A stretch of DNA of 34,991 bases from Candidatus Epulonipiscium sp. GTDB lineage: Bacteria; Bacillota; Clostridia; Lachnospirales; JAAYNZ01. Position 1 is the first letter of the stretch. Each line of letters begins with the position of its first letter. The notes beneath the pieces are model-generated. The model saw nothing but the letters and a program-made list of their open reading frames with translations. It was not told the DNA's origin and did no database searches. Below are positions 32,761-34,991 of the stretch, piece by piece. Position numbers and translations under genes: made by a program. The stretch spans positions 1 through 34,991 of the forward strand of contig JAAYNZ010000115.1 in the NCBI GenBank assembly GCA_012520595.1, in the 5' to 3' direction.

Positions 32761-33153
32761 TTACTTATTATTCTCTAATAAGCTTTTTTTCCTTTGAATA
32801 AAATGAATAATATTACCTTCCAAGTCCTTGAAAAAAGCTGTTTTAACACCTGAAGCTGATTCTGTTAAAGGAGTAATAATTTCGACTCCTTGCTCTAATA
32901 ACTTTTGATAATCCTCTTCTATTGTATCGGTTCCAAAAGCTAAATGACGAATGCCTTGATGTTTATTTGTTTTTGATGGATCTTCTTGTTCCATAGGATA
33001 AATTTCAATCATACTTTCATCTTCCATCAAAAGAAAGTATGTAGGTTCTGTTTTTTTGTTATTATACACAACTTTAAAATCAAATAACTTAACATACCAA
33101 TCTTTTAAAGTGGTTGTATCTTTTGCACAAATTCCTACATGTTCTAATTTCAT
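32761..33153 (-). CDS. VOC family (glyoxalase/bleomycin resistance-like) protein
   Basis: Small metalloprotein-fold protein of 130 residues made of two beta-alpha-beta-beta-beta units. Probable metal ligands are His5 (KLEHVGICAKD), Glu50 (MIEIYPM), His70 (IRHLAFGTD) and a glutamate in DLEGNIIHFIQ near residue 113. This resembles a glyoxalase I-type arrangement, but VOC proteins are diverse and no substrate can be given. GGAGG precedes the ATG. It lies on the same strand as the YyaL gene but 122 bases away, with a TATAAT in the gap, so it may have its own promoter. Confidence 0.85.
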   Translation of the reverse strand: MKLEHVGICAKDTTTLKDWYVKLFDFKVVYNNKKTEPTYFLLMEDESMIEIYPMEQEDPSKTNKHQGIRHLAFGTDTIEEDYQKLLEQGVEIITPLTESASGVKTAFFKDLEGNIIHFIQRKKSLLENNK

Positions 33154-33275
33154 AAAAATGCCTCCTCATTTCTTGGGTCAAAATCTATTATCCTCTTAAG
33201 ATAAGTAGTGCTAAAACCAAAAGAACTTATCCACATCTATTATATACCATTTTAAAAAGGACGTCATCCTCTCTT

Positions 33276-34991
33276 TTACTTTATCTTTAAAGAAGAATCT
33301 AATATTTCTTTTAGTTCATTAAGATCTGTGATAGGCTCATGACAAGTATAGTTTTGACACAGATAAGCTGTTGGCTTTCCTTCTATCATCTTATAATTCT
33401 CTATATTTGGTATTACACTTTTTAATTCTTCCTGATCTTTACTATAAAAAATAATAAGAGTAAAGGGCATAAATTGTTCATGAATCATTTCCATCATTTT
33501 TTTAACTTGAAGATCTTTATCCTGTGCAACAATAACAATGGTTCTTATAGGAACTTGGGAAAATAATTGAGCCATTAAAGCAAATGAATATCCTTTCGGA
33601 TAGTCATTAATTTGGCTTCCAAAAGTTCTTATTATTTGTTGACCCTTTTGTTCTAGTTCAGGATCATGAACTAACTTTGCCAACCTTAAAAAATTAAATG
33701 CGGCTACAGAATTTCCTGACGGAATAGCCCCATCATAAAGTTCTTTCGGCCTTGCAATGAGTTGTTCACTATCTTTACCATAAACAAATAATCCACCTTG
33801 CTCTTCGTCCCAAAAATACTTGATTAAGTCATAACTTAATTGTATCGCTTTTTCTAAATAATTGGGATTAAAGGTTGTTTGGTATAACTCAAACAAACCC
33901 CAAATTAAAAATGCATAGTCTTCTGCATAAGCAGGGAAATCAGCATCTCCCTCTCGATACCTAGCAAGCAATCGGCCATCAAATCGAGTCAAATATTCCT
34001 CAATAAATTGTACTGCCTTTTCAGCTGCTATTTGATACTGTTCTTTTTTTAAAACTCTTGCACCAATGGCTAAAGCCGCAATCATTAAACCATTCCATGA
34101 AGTTAAAATTTTATCATCTTTATGGGGATGAACTCTCTTTTCTCGTGCATGAAACAATTTTTCCTTACATTCCTTAATAAAACAAGATTCTTCCTCTACC
34201 AAGGGCCTATGGATTATATTAAGAATATTACTTCCTTCGAAATTCCCTTTCTCTGTAACATTAAAATAACTAGCAAGTTTTTCTCCATCTTCATCTCCCA
34301 ATATCTCCTTGATCTCCTTTTTTGTCCACACATAAAATTTTCCTTCTTTTCCTTCTGAATCGGCATCTTCTGCACAATAAAATCCACCTTTTAAAGATGC
34401 CATATCTCTTAAAATATAAGTGAAAATTTCTTCAGCAATCTGAGCATATGGTTTTTTCTTTGTTACTTGATACGCTTCTAAATAAGCAATGGGTAACAAA
34501 GCATTATCATAAAGCATTTTTTCAAAGTGAGGAACCAACCATTTTTGATCCGTAGAATAACGACAAAATCCATATCCAACATGATCATATATACCTCCAC
34601 AGTACATCCCTTCTAACGTTTTTTCTACCATAGCAAGTGCCATATCTTCTTGGGTCTGCTGCCAATACCGAAGAAGAAAAAACAACTGATGAGGTGTTGG
34701 AAACTTGGGTGCTACACCAAAGCCACCATAAGTCCTATCAAAGTCCGATTGAAACAGTAAAAATGCTTTCTCCATAATAGTATTATCTACATCCTCTTCT
34801 GTAGATACTGGCTGATTTAATATCTCAAAAAGTTTTTCGCTCGATGATAAAAGCTTTTCAGGATTGTTTTTCCAAGCAATGTGAATGGCTTTAAGAAGAG
34901 TTTCCAATCCTTGCATTCCCCAGCGATCTTGTTTAGGAAAATAAGTTCCTGCAAAAAAAGGCTTTTTATCTGGAGTCATAAATATAGTAAG
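33276..34991 (-). CDS. YyaL/SSP411 family thioredoxin-domain protein (5' end missing)
   Basis: Partial gene: the frame is open to the right edge (residues LTIF precede the track's first Met), so MTPDKKPFFAGTYFPK is internal. About 571 residues are present of roughly 680 in the family. Missing is the N-terminal thioredoxin-like domain (DUF255, usually with a CHWCH motif). The part seen is the (alpha/alpha)6 barrel-like region with MYCGGIYDHVGYGFCRYSTDQKWLVPHFEKMLYDNA, GGFYCAEDADSEGKEGKFYVW and TSWNGLMIAALA. Members are related to N-acylglucosamine epimerase-type barrels; the function in bacteria is unknown. Confidence 0.92.
   Translation of the reverse strand, partial: LTIFMTPDKKPFFAGTYFPKQDRWGMQGLETLLKAIHIAWKNNPEKLLSSSEKLFEILNQPVSTEEDVDNTIMEKAFLLFQSDFDRTYGGFGVAPKFPTPHQLFFLLRYWQQTQEDMALAMVEKTLEGMYCGGIYDHVGYGFCRYSTDQKWLVPHFEKMLYDNALLPIAYLEAYQVTKKKPYAQIAEEIFTYILRDMASLKGGFYCAEDADSEGKEGKFYVWTKKEIKEILGDEDGEKLASYFNVTEKGNFEGSNILNIIHRPLVEEESCFIKECKEKLFHAREKRVHPHKDDKILTSWNGLMIAALAIGARVLKKEQYQIAAEKAVQFIEEYLTRFDGRLLARYREGDADFPAYAEDYAFLIWGLFELYQTTFNPNYLEKAIQLSYDLIKYFWDEEQGGLFVYGKDSEQLIARPKELYDGAIPSGNSVAAFNFLRLAKLVHDPELEQKGQQIIRTFGSQINDYPKGYSFALMAQLFSQVPIRTIVIVAQDKDLQVKKMMEMIHEQFMPFTLIIFYSKDQEELKSVIPNIENYKMIEGKPTAYLCQNYTCHEPITDLNELKEILDSSLKIK

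Noticed and set aside
33155-33275. Terminator after the YyaL gene (AGGA/TCCT followed by TTTTT on the minus strand)
   Set aside because: The stem is only four base pairs, too weak to call.

Overview
The window looks like chromosome from a low-GC, Gram-positive anaerobe of the Clostridia. The support is AT-rich codon use, strong AGGAGG-type ribosome binding sites, frequent GTG/TTG starts, Clostridia-type paralogues (a Tet(M)-like GTPase that is not Tet(M), a PurC-like protein, a DUF4250 protein, an F420-ligase-like protein) and several transporters of Na+-coupled families (MATE, NhaC, NSS). The transporters would suit an alkaliphile- or Natronincola-type lineage, but that is inference; species cannot be read from the sequence. 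I saw no rRNA, tRNA, CRISPR array, phage genes or transposase gene.

Layout. 1-4.4 kb: a ZIP metal transporter with two tandem terminators, a MATE exporter, then a lapA-pyrimidine nucleoside phosphorylase pair. 4.4-8 kb: a minus-strand run rnhA - thioredoxin-like - AI-2E family permease - LemA - TPM protein, with overlapping or closely spaced genes and one terminator at the end. 8-10.9 kb: NhaC antiporter, DUF4250 protein and YfcE phosphodiesterase, divergent from a universal stress protein. 10.9-13.6 kb: exonuclease III, DUF523 protein, a divergent PurC-like enzyme and a LUD-domain protein. 13.7-16.1 kb: a YhhN-like membrane protein, an AAC(3)-family acetyltransferase, and a CarD regulator with two stacked promoters. 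16.1-20.8 kb: rluF plus the Tet(M)-like GTPase, a GIY-YIG protein, RidA and a membrane-anchored metallophosphoesterase. 20.9-22.8 kb: a purine riboswitch (predicted guanine type) controlling a permease and a phosphoribosyltransferase. 22.9-28.6 kb: a YqxD protein, an NSS transporter and a heterodimeric ABC exporter with one degenerate ATP site. 28.6-35 kb: an F420-ligase-like protein, a GH94 diacetylchitobiose phosphorylase, a possible MITE-like inverted repeat, a VOC protein and a YyaL-type protein cut by the right edge.

How it works together. Most of the window is housekeeping and transport. The clearest regulatory unit is the riboswitch operon: guanine should shut off uptake and salvage genes by termination. 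The LemA/TPM/AI-2E block looks like an envelope module, and rluF plus the GTPase a ribosome-related pair. The best candidates for undescribed biology are the riboswitch expression platform, the PurC-like and CofE-like orphan enzymes, and the non-Tet GTPase. No complete novel defence or mobile system is visible. Many starts in the supplied ORF track lie in or upstream of the ribosome binding site; I moved them where the sequence supports it.
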